Assembly (NCBI GenBank): GCA_964456515.1 | Contig: CAYVZP010000003.1 | Span: 1-55,582 of the forward strand | Direction: 5' to 3' | Length of the DNA stretch: 55,582 nucleotides | Source of the DNA: Azoamicus sp964456515 | Lineage (GTDB): Bacteria; Pseudomonadota; Gammaproteobacteria; UBA6186; Azoamicaceae | In this document: positions 1 to 9,013 of the stretch, piece by piece | Layout of the letters: every line of letters begins with the position of its first letter | Position numbering within the stretch: the stretch's first letter is position 1 | Notes under the pieces: model-generated | Told to the model about the DNA's origin: nothing | Database searches by the model: none | The model's input: only the letters and a program-made list of their open reading frames with translations | Translations under genes and position numbers: made by a program

Positions 1-2454
1 ATTGAAATGTGTATTTAAATATAAAAGAATTTGAGTTGATAGTTCTGTTATATTACTATTATTATATATTTTAATTATTCCAGTCGCAAAGTGTTTACCA
101 CCACCACCGTTTATTTCAAATTTGTTTTTTAAAAGTGTAATTATTTTTTTTGCTGTTATATTTATTAAATTTTTTGATACAGTAATACAAATAGTGTTAT
201 TTTTTTTACAATACATTAACATTATTAAATTGTTATTATTTTTTACAAAATGTTGTATATGTTTTATATATTCTATATTTTCAAATATGTTTATTATTTT
301 AATGTTATCAATGGTTATATGAGAAGTAATATTATTAGTTATAATTGTATGTATATATTTTAAAAACAAATCTGTGTTTTGTATATGTAATAATTTATTT
401 TTAGTTATTATTTTCTTAATATTAATTATGATGTTTTGTTTGTTTGTTTTTAATTCATGTGTTATATGTGATAACAATATGTCAGTTTGTTTAAGATATG
501 TAATTATTGCGATGCCTGTGATAGCTTCAATTCTACGTATACTAGTTCCAATTCCATATTCTTTTAATATTTTAAATAAACCTATTTCATTAGTGTTGTT
601 TACATGTGTTCCTGCACAGTGTTCTATGGATATATTTCCTATACATACTGTTCTAATGTCATTATGTATGTATGTTTTAATACTGAGATTCATTTGTATA
701 TAATTATTTAAATTATTTTCTATAGTTATAATATCGTGTTTTGATAAAGGTGTGAAATGTGTAAAATCAAATCTAAAGTAATCATGTTTTATTAATGATC
801 CCATTTGTTTAACATGTTTTCCAAGATTGTTTTTTAATATTGTGTGTAATAAGTGTGTGGCAGAATGATTATATGTTAAGTGTTTTCTATAAGATTTATT
901 TATTGTAGATATAATAGTATCGTTGATAGTTATTTTACCAGTAATTACATGACAGTAATGTAAATATATATTATTATATTTTTTTACGTCTAATATGTTT
1001 ATAAGTGTGTTATTTTTTTTAATCCATCCTATATCGCTGACCTGCCCGCCTTTTTCAGGGTAAAATGGTGTTGCTTGTGTTATAATTATACCTGTTTCAT
1101 TTAATAATAATGTATTTATAGAATTATTGTTTTTAATAATGGTTAGAATTATTGTTTTAGTTTTAAGAGTAGAGTATCCTACGAATATTGTTTTTGGTAT
1201 ATTTTTTATAATGGTTTGATTTAAATCAGTTGTATTTTTAAATTTTTTATTTTTATTAATTTGGTTAGTCATTTCATCATTAAAAGATGTCATATCAATG
1301 TTTATATTATATTTTTTTATTATATCCGTAATAGAAAACATTGGTAAGCCATAAGTATCATATAATTTAAATAATAATTTTCCAGTAATTGGTTTTTTTT
1401 GTTGTATAATATTTGTTAAAAACTTTTGACCAAATATTATTGTTTTATTAAATTTAGATTCTTCTTGTTTTAGTATTTTTTTTATTAATATTATTGTATT
1501 ATTTTTTATACCTAATTCTAGATAAAAATCATTTGGAATATCATGTAATGTTGTGTGGTGTGTTAGTTTTTTTTTTTCAATGATTGTTTTACGTATAAGT
1601 TTTTTGAGAATATATCCATGTTTTTCATTTCCAGGAATTATATTATTAGTTATTAATAGTGAGATAGTTTTTAGATGATCGGTTATTATATGAATAGATT
1701 CATCATTAGTATGAGATTTAAATAAAAATGAAAGTATTTTTATTAATGGTGCATATATATCTGTTTTAAAATTGTCGTATGTCTTTTGTATGACAGATGT
1801 TATTCTTTCCAATCCCATTCCTGTGTCAATATATGTTTTATTTAAATGTGCTAATTTATTATTTTTTTTATTAAATTGTATAAAAACTAAATTCCAAAGT
1901 TCAAGTAGTTTATTATCATTAAGTTTATAAAAAATTTCTGTGCAATAGCCGCACGGTCCATTTGTATCCATATTCCAAAAATTGGTATTATCATTTCCTA
2001 ATATTATTTGATTATATTTAATATTAGTAATATTTTTCCAATAATTTGCTGTTGTTATATCTTTTTTATGTATTGAAATATATAATTTATTTTTATTTAT
2101 TTTTAAAATTTTTGTTAAAAAATGCCACGCCAAATATATTGTTTGTTCTTTTTTTACATTATTAAATTCAAAATTACCTAACATTTTAAATGAAGTATTG
2201 TGATGTTTTGATTTACCTATATTATTTAAATCATCATGTTTGCCACCTAATCTTAAACATGTTTGAGATGTGACAATTTTATCATATTTAATATTTTCAA
2301 AACCTAAAAAAATATTTTTAAATTGAACCATTCCGGAGTTTGTGAAAAGTAATGTTTGATCTTTTTTTGGTATTAAATGTGCTTCATTAATAATATGATA
2401 ACAATTTTTTTTAAAGTAATTTATAAAGATATTTTCTAATTCTATTGATTTCAT
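1..2454 (-). CDS. alaS: alanyl-tRNA synthetase, 3' end cut by window edge
   Basis: Charges tRNA-Ala with alanine in the cytoplasm. The frame is open for 818 codons from ATG at 2454 to the window edge with no stop, so the last few dozen residues are outside (the family is usually about 870 residues). The N-terminal class II core is recognisable (TNSGMVQFK near residue 38, then FKMLGNFEF). The editing-domain zinc motif is intact: H530 and H534 in NHSATHLL, and C613 and H617 in CAGTH. The glycine-rich GGGGKHFATG near residue 785 is the AlaRS C-terminal motif. No clear Shine-Dalgarno sequence precedes the ATG. It is transcribed away from tRNA-Leu and secG, on the same strand. Confidence 0.96.
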   Translation of the reverse strand, partial: MKSIELENIFINYFKKNCYHIINEAHLIPKKDQTLLFTNSGMVQFKNIFLGFENIKYDKIVTSQTCLRLGGKHDDLNNIGKSKHHNTSFKMLGNFEFNNVKKEQTIYLAWHFLTKILKINKNKLYISIHKKDITTANYWKNITNIKYNQIILGNDNTNFWNMDTNGPCGYCTEIFYKLNDNKLLELWNLVFIQFNKKNNKLAHLNKTYIDTGMGLERITSVIQKTYDNFKTDIYAPLIKILSFLFKSHTNDESIHIITDHLKTISLLITNNIIPGNEKHGYILKKLIRKTIIEKKKLTHHTTLHDIPNDFYLELGIKNNTIILIKKILKQEESKFNKTIIFGQKFLTNIIQQKKPITGKLLFKLYDTYGLPMFSITDIIKKYNINIDMTSFNDEMTNQINKNKKFKNTTDLNQTIIKNIPKTIFVGYSTLKTKTIILTIIKNNNSINTLLLNETGIIITQATPFYPEKGGQVSDIGWIKKNNTLINILDVKKYNNIYLHYCHVITGKITINDTIISTINKSYRKHLTYNHSATHLLHTILKNNLGKHVKQMGSLIKHDYFRFDFTHFTPLSKHDIITIENNLNNYIQMNLSIKTYIHNDIRTVCIGNISIEHCAGTHVNNTNEIGLFKILKEYGIGTSIRRIEAITGIAIITYLKQTDILLSHITHELKTNKQNIIINIKKIITKNKLLHIQNTDLFLKYIHTIITNNITSHITIDNIKIINIFENIEYIKHIQHFVKNNNNLIMLMYCKKNNTICITVSKNLINITAKKIITLLKNKFEINGGGGKHFATGIIKIYNNSNITELSTQILLYLNTHFN

Positions 2455-2474
2455 TATTTAGTTTTAACATTTAT

Positions 2475-2559
2475 TACCGATGACCGGATTTGAACCGGTA
2501 TGACTTATTAAGTCACTGCCCCCTCAAGACAGCGTGTTTACCAATTTCACCACATCGGC
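2475..2559 (-). tRNA. tRNA-Leu (anticodon GAG)
   Basis: An 85-base class II tRNA with a long variable arm. The acceptor GCCGATG pairs with CATCGGT (one G-U pair) and the discriminator is A. The anticodon stem CTGTC/GGCAG closes the loop TTGAGGG, giving GAG. The T arm CCGGTTCAAATCCGG is regular. CCA is not encoded. Its first base directly abuts the last base of the secG stop codon. Confidence 0.95.
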
Positions 2560-2841
2560 TTATTTATAATATAATTGATATTTAGATAAATCTACAATGG
2601 TTTTACCTGATTTTTCTGAAGCATTTTTATTTAAAAAAGTAAGTGATATATTAATTGATAGTGATAATAAAACTATTATTATTATTATTTTATTTAATAT
2701 AGAATTTGAATCTTTATGACTTAATAGTTCATTATTTTGATTTATAGCGCCTAAATCTGATCCCTTACCCTTATTAATGAGTATAAAAATAATTAGTATT
2801 ATTGAACATATTAAATGTAGTGTTAAAAACAAATTAATCAT
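2560..2841 (-). CDS. secG: preprotein translocase subunit SecG
   Basis: Accessory subunit of the SecYEG channel in the inner membrane. Two hydrophobic helices (about residues 3-22 and 48-70) flank a cytoplasmic loop with the family signature NKGKGSDLGA. The likely start is the ATG at 2841, giving 93 residues and an 8-base overlap with the end of ftsH. In-frame ATGs at 2862 and 2865 would add residues not expected for the family. The C-terminal tail is short compared with the 110 residues of the Escherichia coli protein. The stop codon lies immediately against tRNA-Leu. Confidence 0.88.
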   Translation of the reverse strand: MINLFLTLHLICSIILIIFILINKGKGSDLGAINQNNELLSHKDSNSILNKIIIIIVLLSLSINISLTFLNKNASEKSGKTIVDLSKYQLYYK

Positions 2842-4651
2842 TATTAATACCTGTATTATCATCACTCATTATATTTAAGATTGCATCTAAATCTATTGTA
2901 TCGTATTTTAATAATGCATTTGCCATATCATGTAATTTATCTATATTATCTGTTAAAATTTCAGTTGCAGTATTATATGATAGTGTAATTATTTTTTTTA
3001 TTTCTTGATCTATTAAATTAATTGTGTGGTCTGATATTGTTTTGTGTTTATTCATTTGATGACCTATAAACACTTCTTCGTCATTTTCGAAAAAATTTAT
3101 TGGCCCAATTGTTTCTGACAACCCCCATTCAACTACCATTTTTCGTGATAAATCTGTAGCTTTTTTTATATCATTTGATGCGCCTGTTGTTATATGATTT
3201 TTACCAAAAATTAATTCTTCAGCAACTCTTCCGCCAAACAAACTAGTGATTTGACTTTCTAATTGTATTTTACTGTATAAATATTTATCTTTTTCTGGTA
3301 AAAAAATTGTTACACCTAGAGCCATTGTTCTAGGAATCATTGTTACTTTATATATTGGATCATGTTCTGGGCTGAGCAATCCAACGATAGCATGCCCGGA
3401 TTCATGATATGCTATTATTTTACGTTCCGTTTCACTTAATATTAAAGATTTTTTTTCTTTACCCATTAAGATTTTATCTTTTGCTGTTTCTAAAGCTTCC
3501 ATTGTTATAACTATTTTATTTAATCGTGCTGTATAAAGTGCTGCCTCATTTATTAAATTAGCTAAATCAGCTCCAGTAAATCCTGGGGTTCCTCGTGCAA
3601 TTAAATTTAAATTAACATGTTTTGATATAGAAATTTTTTTAATATGAACTTTTAAAATAGCTGTTCTACCATTTATATCAGGCAGGCTTACAGTTACTTG
3701 TCTGTCAAATCTACCAGGCCTTAATAATGCTGGATCTAGTACATCTGGTCTATTTGTTGCTGCTATTATTATTACACCCGTATTTTCAGAAAATCCATCC
3801 ATTTCTACTAACAATTGATTTAACGTTTGTTCTCGTTCATCGTGTCCACCGCCTAATCCAGACCCTCTATGTCTACCAACAGCGTCAATTTCATCGATAA
3901 AAATGATACATGGTGAATGATTTTTTGCTTGTTCAAACATATCTCTAACTCTGGAAGCGCCTACACCAACAAACATTTCTACAAATTCTGATCCGGAAAT
4001 TGTAAAAAATGGTACTTTAGCTTCACCTGCTATAGCTTTTGCTAGCAATGTTTTGCCTGTTCCAGGTGGTCCTGTTAATAATATACCTTTAGGAATTTTG
4101 CCGCCTATATTATTGAATTTAGATGGATTTTTTAAAAAGTCTATTAATTCTTCTGTTTCTTCTTTTGCTTCATCTATTCCTGCAACATCTGCAAATGTTG
4201 TTTTAATATTTTCATCACTGATTAGTTTAGCTTTACTTTTACCAAAAGACATTGTACCCTTACCACCGCCCTGCATTTGACGCATAAAAAATATCCATAT
4301 TGCTATAAAAATTATTATAGGAAACCAGCTTACAAATATATGTAGTAACATGCTTTGTTGTTCTGGTTGCTTGCTTTTAATATTAATGTTATATTTATTA
4401 ATCCACTCTTCTTCTATGGTATATTGATCTAATATTGTTGGTGAATATGTTGTAAAATATTGATCATATTTTGTAATGCCTTCTATTAGTTGTTTATCTA
4501 TAGTAATTTGTTTGATATCAAAATCATTTAATTTTTTTATAAATTGTGAATATGTTATTTTTTTTTGATTGTTATAATTAGGGCCAAGATTATTAAATAT
4601 TAAAATTAATATTGCTCCGATGATTGACCATATAATTATATATTTTAACAT
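2834..4651 (-). CDS. ftsH: ATP-dependent zinc metalloprotease FtsH
   Basis: Membrane-anchored AAA+ protease that degrades misfolded membrane proteins and short-lived regulators. From the ATG at 4651 it has 605 residues: a first membrane helix at the N-terminus, a short periplasmic region, a second helix ending in FFMRQMQGGGKG, then the AAA+ module with Walker A GPPGTGKT, Walker B IIFIDEID and the second region of homology ATNRPDVLDPALLRPGRFD, and the protease domain with zinc motif HESGH. In-frame starts exist upstream: a TTG at 4660 has GGAG eight bases before it and may be the true start, and ATGs at 4699 and 4708 seem too far out. The acidic tail is shorter than in E. coli. Confidence 0.96.
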   Translation of the reverse strand: MLKYIIIWSIIGAILILIFNNLGPNYNNQKKITYSQFIKKLNDFDIKQITIDKQLIEGITKYDQYFTTYSPTILDQYTIEEEWINKYNINIKSKQPEQQSMLLHIFVSWFPIIIFIAIWIFFMRQMQGGGKGTMSFGKSKAKLISDENIKTTFADVAGIDEAKEETEELIDFLKNPSKFNNIGGKIPKGILLTGPPGTGKTLLAKAIAGEAKVPFFTISGSEFVEMFVGVGASRVRDMFEQAKNHSPCIIFIDEIDAVGRHRGSGLGGGHDEREQTLNQLLVEMDGFSENTGVIIIAATNRPDVLDPALLRPGRFDRQVTVSLPDINGRTAILKVHIKKISISKHVNLNLIARGTPGFTGADLANLINEAALYTARLNKIVITMEALETAKDKILMGKEKKSLILSETERKIIAYHESGHAIVGLLSPEHDPIYKVTMIPRTMALGVTIFLPEKDKYLYSKIQLESQITSLFGGRVAEELIFGKNHITTGASNDIKKATDLSRKMVVEWGLSETIGPINFFENDEEVFIGHQMNKHKTISDHTINLIDQEIKKIITLSYNTATEILTDNIDKLHDMANALLKYDTIDLDAILNIMSDDNTGINND

Positions 4652-4728
4652 TTTATTCAAAATAATGTCTCCAGTACATATATATGTTATAAAATTCATC
4701 ACGCACATTATATTTTTTAAAAATACAT

Positions 4729-5205
4729 TTATATATATGTTATATTTATAATCCTGTATTGCATATTTTGTCTATTTGCCTTAATATTTATTATATCGTT
4801 TTTCGATTTTAAGATTAAAGCAAGTGCCATTGGTGATTTTATAGATATTTTATTTTCTGTTAAATTTGTTTCAGTTTCACCGACTATTTGGTATGTCATT
4901 ATTTGATTAGTGTTAATTTTTTGTATATCAACTGTTGCGCCAAAGGCTATAATAGATTTATTTATTATATGATCAATATTTATGATGTTTGATAAAGATA
5001 TTTTCTTCTCTAAATCATTTATTTTATTTTCAATAATTAATAATTGTTCTTTAGCTGCATGGTATTCAGCATTTTCTTTTAGATCACCAAAATCTCTTGC
5101 TGTTTTAATTTCATTTATTATTTTTGGTCGTGTATATTTTATTAATTTTATTAATTTTTTTTTAAGAACATTAAAACCAGTTTTTGTTATTGGTATTTTA
5201 TTCAT
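4729..5205 (-). CDS. greA: transcription elongation factor GreA
   Basis: Binds the RNA polymerase secondary channel and stimulates cleavage of backtracked transcripts. Its 158 residues match the usual length. The N-terminal coiled coil carries the acidic tip in RDFGDLKENAEYHAAKEQ (about residues 38-55), and the C-terminal FKBP-like domain begins near IAFGATVDI. It lies directly upstream of ftsH in the same direction and is divergent from rpsB. The 131 bases between greA and rpsB must hold both promoters but are so AT-rich that no box can be assigned. Confidence 0.95.
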   Translation of the reverse strand: MNKIPITKTGFNVLKKKLIKLIKYTRPKIINEIKTARDFGDLKENAEYHAAKEQLLIIENKINDLEKKISLSNIINIDHIINKSIIAFGATVDIQKINTNQIMTYQIVGETETNLTENKISIKSPMALALILKSKNDIINIKANRQNMQYRIINITYI

Positions 5206-5336
5206 TATTCATACTTTTTATTTTAATTATATTTTTTTTTATTTTATTGTACATTATTTACCTTTTATTTTATTTTAAATTCCTATATTATATTAATAAA
5301 TATTTTGAATATAAATAATTTATTTAGGTAATATTT

Positions 5337-6038
5337 ATGAAAGAAGTTACAGTTTCAGATTTATTTAAAGCAAAAATACATTTTGGGCATCTTAATAGGT
5401 TTGTTTCGCCTAAAATGTTTAAATATATACATACTGTTAATAATAAAATGAGCATTATTAACTTAGATTATACATTAAAGTTTATGCGTAACGCGTTAAA
5501 TTTTATAGAAAAAATTATATTAAATAATGGTGTTATTTTATTTGTTGGTACAAAAAGACAGGCATCTGGTTTGATAAAAGTGTATTCTGAAAAAATGAAT
5601 ATGCCGTATGTTAATTTTCGTTGGCTTGGTGGGTCGCTTACTAATTATAAAACTATAAGAAAATCTATATTAACTTTAGATGAATTAGAGGATAAATTTA
5701 ATAAAAACAAATTAATTCATTTAACAAAAAAAGAAATATTAAATGAACAAAAAAAATTAAAAAAACTTAAATTAAATTTTGATGGTATTAGAAAAATGAC
5801 TAAATTGCCAGACGCATTATTTATTCTTGATGTCAAATATGAGAGAATTGCGTTATTGGAAGCTAAAAAATTATTAATTCCTATTATTGGTATTGTTGAT
5901 ACTAATAGTAATCCAGATGATGTTGATTATTTTATTCCAGGTAATGATGATTCAACTGATTCAATAAATTTTTATTTAAATATTATTTCAAAACATATAT
6001 TAAAATTACAAGAGGGCAAAAAAAGGAAACATAAATGA
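5337..6038 (+). CDS. rpsB: 30S ribosomal protein S2
   Basis: Protein of the small-subunit head/body junction, needed for S1 binding. Its 233 residues match the family (about 240). Diagnostic segments are GHLNRFVSPKMFKYI, FVGTKRQAS, MPYVNFRWLGGSLTN and the C-terminal IPIIGIVDTNSNPDDVDYFI. An AGGT lies about eight bases before the ATG. The stop TGA overlaps the tsf ATG by four bases (ATGA), so the two are probably translationally coupled, as in the conserved rpsB-tsf operon. Confidence 0.97.
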   Translation: MKEVTVSDLFKAKIHFGHLNRFVSPKMFKYIHTVNNKMSIINLDYTLKFMRNALNFIEKIILNNGVILFVGTKRQASGLIKVYSEKMNMPYVNFRWLGGSLTNYKTIRKSILTLDELEDKFNKNKLIHLTKKEILNEQKKLKKLKLNFDGIRKMTKLPDALFILDVKYERIALLEAKKLLIPIIGIVDTNSNPDDVDYFIPGNDDSTDSINFYLNIISKHILKLQEGKKRKHK

Positions 6039-6817
6039 GCATTATTGAAAAGATTAAAATAATTAGAGCTCAAACAGGTATTAGTATTCTTGAGTGTAAA
6101 AAAGCTTTAATTAAAAATAATTTAGATATATCTAATTCAATTTTATATTTAAGAAAAATTGGTGTTTTGCAAGCAGCTGTTAAATCATTAAGAAATGCAT
6201 CTGATGGTTTGATTGGTGTTGTTATAAATAAAAGTAGGAAGCAATGTGTAATTATTGAAGTGAATTGTGAAACTGATTTTGTATCTAAATCAGATGACTT
6301 TCAACAATATATGAAATATTTATGTGTTTATTTTATGGCTAACAAAGATAGTAAAGATAATAATTATTGTTATGATAATTTTACATCTAATATACAGTTA
6401 GAAGAATTAAGATTAAATTTAATAGCTAAACTTGGTGAGAATATTATTTTAAAGATGGTAAAGCGCATATCATTAAAAACTGGTTTTATGTTTAGTTATG
6501 TTCATGGTGGTGCACAATATGGTAAGATTGTATCTATAATAAATGTTAGTAATTATATAGATAATGATATCGCTTTGTTATTAGATATATCTATGCAAAT
6601 CGTTGCTATGAATCCTAAATATGTTTCTATAGATAGTGTGCCATTAGATATTTTAGAAAGTGAAAAAAAACTTAATACAAATTTAACTAATTTTTTTAAA
6701 AATAATGTTTTGTTAAATCAAGTATTTATAAAAAATAATGATATATCTGTTGAAGATAGTATTAATAATAAATTTACAGTATTAGATTTCAATAGATTTG
6801 AAGTTGGTTTAAATTAA
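6035..6817 (+). CDS. tsf: elongation factor Ts
   Basis: Guanine nucleotide exchange factor for EF-Tu. The N-terminal UBA-like domain (IRAQTGISILECKKAL, residues 10-25) is followed by the EF-Tu contact motif CETDFVSKSDDF (about residues 77-88) and the core domain with SYVHGGAQYGKIV. At 260 residues it is slightly shorter than E. coli EF-Ts (283). It overlaps rpsB by four bases. The next gene is frr rather than the usual pyrH. Confidence 0.96.
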   Translation: MSIIEKIKIIRAQTGISILECKKALIKNNLDISNSILYLRKIGVLQAAVKSLRNASDGLIGVVINKSRKQCVIIEVNCETDFVSKSDDFQQYMKYLCVYFMANKDSKDNNYCYDNFTSNIQLEELRLNLIAKLGENIILKMVKRISLKTGFMFSYVHGGAQYGKIVSIINVSNYIDNDIALLLDISMQIVAMNPKYVSIDSVPLDILESEKKLNTNLTNFFKNNVLLNQVFIKNNDISVEDSINNKFTVLDFNRFEVGLN

Positions 6818-6820
6818 ATT

Positions 6821-7375
6821 ATGTTTAGTAAAATTTTATGTGATACAACAAATGTTTTAGACGTGTCGTTAGATACTTTTCAAGGTAGTATATCTAAATT
6901 TTTATTAAATAGAGTTAATACGCGATTTTTTGATGATATAAAAATTTTTTCATATGGTGCAAGTTATAAATTAAATCAAGTTGCTGTAATAAGTGTTGAA
7001 CAGGGCGTGGTATTGATAAAACCATTTGATAAAAGTAATTTATCTATTATATCTAATGAAATTAATAAATTAAATATGGATTTTAATCCTATTATTGTAA
7101 GTGATTTTATTAAAGTGGTTTATCCTAAATTAACATTTGAGCGTAGATTGTTTTTTATAAAAAAAATGAAAGATATGTCAGAGAATTCTAAAATTAGTAT
7201 GCGAAATATTAGAAGAAATGTAAATCAGAAAATTAAAGAATTATCTAAGGATGGTAAAATATCTCGTGATGATGAAAAAAGATTTTTATCAAAAATACAA
7301 ATTTTAATAGATGATTATATAATAAAAATTGATATGCTTTTTAAGAAAAAAAAAAAAGAATTAAGTGAAGTTTGA
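6821..7375 (+). CDS. frr: ribosome recycling factor
   Basis: With EF-G it splits post-termination ribosomes. Its 184 residues match the family (about 185). The conserved C-terminal helices contain ENSKISMRNIRRNVNQKIK and the DEKRFLSKIQ segment, and the middle carries NPIIVSDFIKVVYPKLTFERR. It follows tsf after three bases, so it is almost certainly cotranscribed with rpsB-tsf. The stop is TGA. Confidence 0.95.
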   Translation: MFSKILCDTTNVLDVSLDTFQGSISKFLLNRVNTRFFDDIKIFSYGASYKLNQVAVISVEQGVVLIKPFDKSNLSIISNEINKLNMDFNPIIVSDFIKVVYPKLTFERRLFFIKKMKDMSENSKISMRNIRRNVNQKIKELSKDGKISRDDEKRFLSKIQILIDDYIIKIDMLFKKKKKELSEV

Positions 7376-7411
7376 TTAAATGATTAATATATTTTTTAAT
7401 TTTGTATTATA

Positions 7412-8272
7412 ATGCATATTCCTGTTATGTTGCATGAAGTAATCTCTTTTTTGGATTTAAAATCTGATGGATTATATATTGATGCAACTTTTGGGGCTGG
7501 TGGACATTCAAAAGAGATATTACGTTATTTAAATAATAATGGTAAATTAATTGTTTTAGATAAAAATTTTATTTCATATAATTTGGCTAAAAAATTGTCA
7601 CATATTGATAAAAGGGTAAATGCATTTAATTTGTCTTTTGATCATTTTGTTTTAATTAATAAAAAAATGAACACGGTATTGTATGATGGTGTTGTGGTTG
7701 ATCTTGGGTTATCTTCATTACAGTATGATAGTTTAAATTTAGGATTTGGTTTTAAATATAATTCGTTTTTAGATATGCGGTTGAATTCCAGTCAAAATAT
7801 AAGAGTAATTGATTGGTTAAACTTTGCAAATTATTTTGATTTAGTTGAAGTGTTTTCTTATTTTGGTGATTATAAATTTGCAGATTATGTTGCAATAAAA
7901 ATATTAAAATTTAAAAAAAATAATTTTATTAAGACAACATATGATTTGCATATGTTATTTATTAAGACATTTGGCAAGGTGTGTTATAATAGTGAAAAAT
8001 TTTTAAGTAAAATATTTATATTACTTAGAATATTTATAAATAATGATGTTTTATTGTTTAAAATATTTTTATATAATATTTTTAATATTTTAAATACAAA
8101 TGGTGTTTTAATTTTAATAAGTTTTAATTCATTGGAAAACAAAATTATAAAAAAAATATTTATCAATAAATTTTTTGATAAAAAATATTTTGATTTTAAA
8201 ACATCATTTGAGGAACTTGATTTTAATTTTTCATCAAAAAGTGCTAATATAAAAATATTTAAAAAAAAATAA
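7412..8272 (+). CDS. rsmH: 16S rRNA m4C1402 methyltransferase RsmH
   Basis: SAM-dependent N4-methylation of C1402 in the 16S rRNA decoding centre. The N-terminus MHIPVMLHEVISFL is the family hallmark. The SAM-binding site reads DATFGAGGHSKEIL (residues 24-37), and the downstream VVDLGLSSLQYD and FLDMRLN segments are typical. At 286 residues it is a little shorter than E. coli RsmH (313). No mra/fts cell-wall genes accompany it here, although the gene normally opens the dcw cluster. There is no visible Shine-Dalgarno before the ATG. Confidence 0.94.
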   Translation: MHIPVMLHEVISFLDLKSDGLYIDATFGAGGHSKEILRYLNNNGKLIVLDKNFISYNLAKKLSHIDKRVNAFNLSFDHFVLINKKMNTVLYDGVVVDLGLSSLQYDSLNLGFGFKYNSFLDMRLNSSQNIRVIDWLNFANYFDLVEVFSYFGDYKFADYVAIKILKFKKNNFIKTTYDLHMLFIKTFGKVCYNSEKFLSKIFILLRIFINNDVLLFKIFLYNIFNILNTNGVLILISFNSLENKIIKKIFINKFFDKKYFDFKTSFEELDFNFSSKSANIKIFKKK

Positions 8273-8273
8273 T

Positions 8274-8900
8274 TTATAATTTAATAATTTTATTAGTTAT
8301 GGTCTTTGTTTTTAATAAATAATTGTATATATTTATATTTTTTTTAAAATTTTTATATGGATATATAGTTTTTTTATATAACAAATTTATATTATTAGTA
8401 GCAAAACAATTAATTTTTAAATTTGTTATATTTTCGTATTCTGATATTATTGTTTTCATTACATTAATTAAAATATTATTAATGCATTGAGATTCTATTA
8501 AAAATTTATTTTCATTAAATTCATGTAATATAATATTTATTGTAGGATTGTTAGATTGTATTAATAAAATTATTAATGTTTTAATTAAATAAATTGTATG
8601 TATTATATTTTTTATTAAATGTGTTATTAATTTAGTGCAGTTTGTTTGTTCAAACAAATGTGCTGATTGTGGGTATGTTGTATTTATTATAATATTATTT
8701 ATTTTATTAAATTTAAATTTTATAAGTTCCGTTAATATGTTTATTGATTTATTATTTATTTTTATTGGATAAATTATATTAGCATTATATTCTAAATGAT
8801 AAATATTATTGGTGATTATAATTATATTATATATTTTATTATATGGTGTGAATGTATGTGTGGTATTATTAGTATCAAATAATATTAAACATTTTTTCAT
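8274..8900 (-). CDS. hypothetical protein, possibly a decayed short-chain dehydrogenase
   Basis: I do not recognise this 208-residue protein with confidence. It contains no glycine and only one valine, and is dominated by Asn, Ile, Lys, Thr and Leu. The arrangement of strands and helices (ILFDTNN near the start, INNIIINTTYP near residue 70, a helix with FEQTN, then ISEYENITNLKINCFATNN near residue 160) vaguely resembles a YciK-like short-chain dehydrogenase. The glycine-rich NAD(P) loop is absent, so it could not bind NAD in the normal way. It is convergent with rsmH (one base apart) and divergent from nosZ. An intact 627-base frame in such AT-rich DNA argues that it is still selected. Confidence 0.5.
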   Translation of the reverse strand: MKKCLILFDTNNTTHTFTPYNKIYNIIIITNNIYHLEYNANIIYPIKINNKSINILTELIKFKFNKINNIIINTTYPQSAHLFEQTNCTKLITHLIKNIIHTIYLIKTLIILLIQSNNPTINIILHEFNENKFLIESQCINNILINVMKTIISEYENITNLKINCFATNNINLLYKKTIYPYKNFKKNINIYNYLLKTKTITNKIIKL

Positions 8901-9002
8901 ATTTTTACCTTATTTTTTTTTACTGAATGCTTAAAGTTTATAAAAATTTTTATTATTATATTAAATGCCTTTACTTTGTAAAATTATATTAAAATTTTTT
9001 TT

Positions 9003-9013
9003 GGAGAAAGTAA
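9003..9013 (+). promoter_or_regulatory. strong ribosome binding site of nosZ
   Basis: GGAG at 9003-9006 lies seven bases before the nosZ ATG and matches the anti-Shine-Dalgarno CCTCC at the 3' end of the 16S rRNA in this window. It fixes the nosZ start. The 113 bases between 8900 and 9014 are AT-rich; I see no clear FNR-type palindrome. Confidence 0.75.

Noticed and set aside
122..703. Two plus-strand open frames of 66 and 109 codons
   Set aside because: They lie opposite the conserved alaS editing and C-terminal domains and encode only Phe/Ile/Leu-rich sequence.
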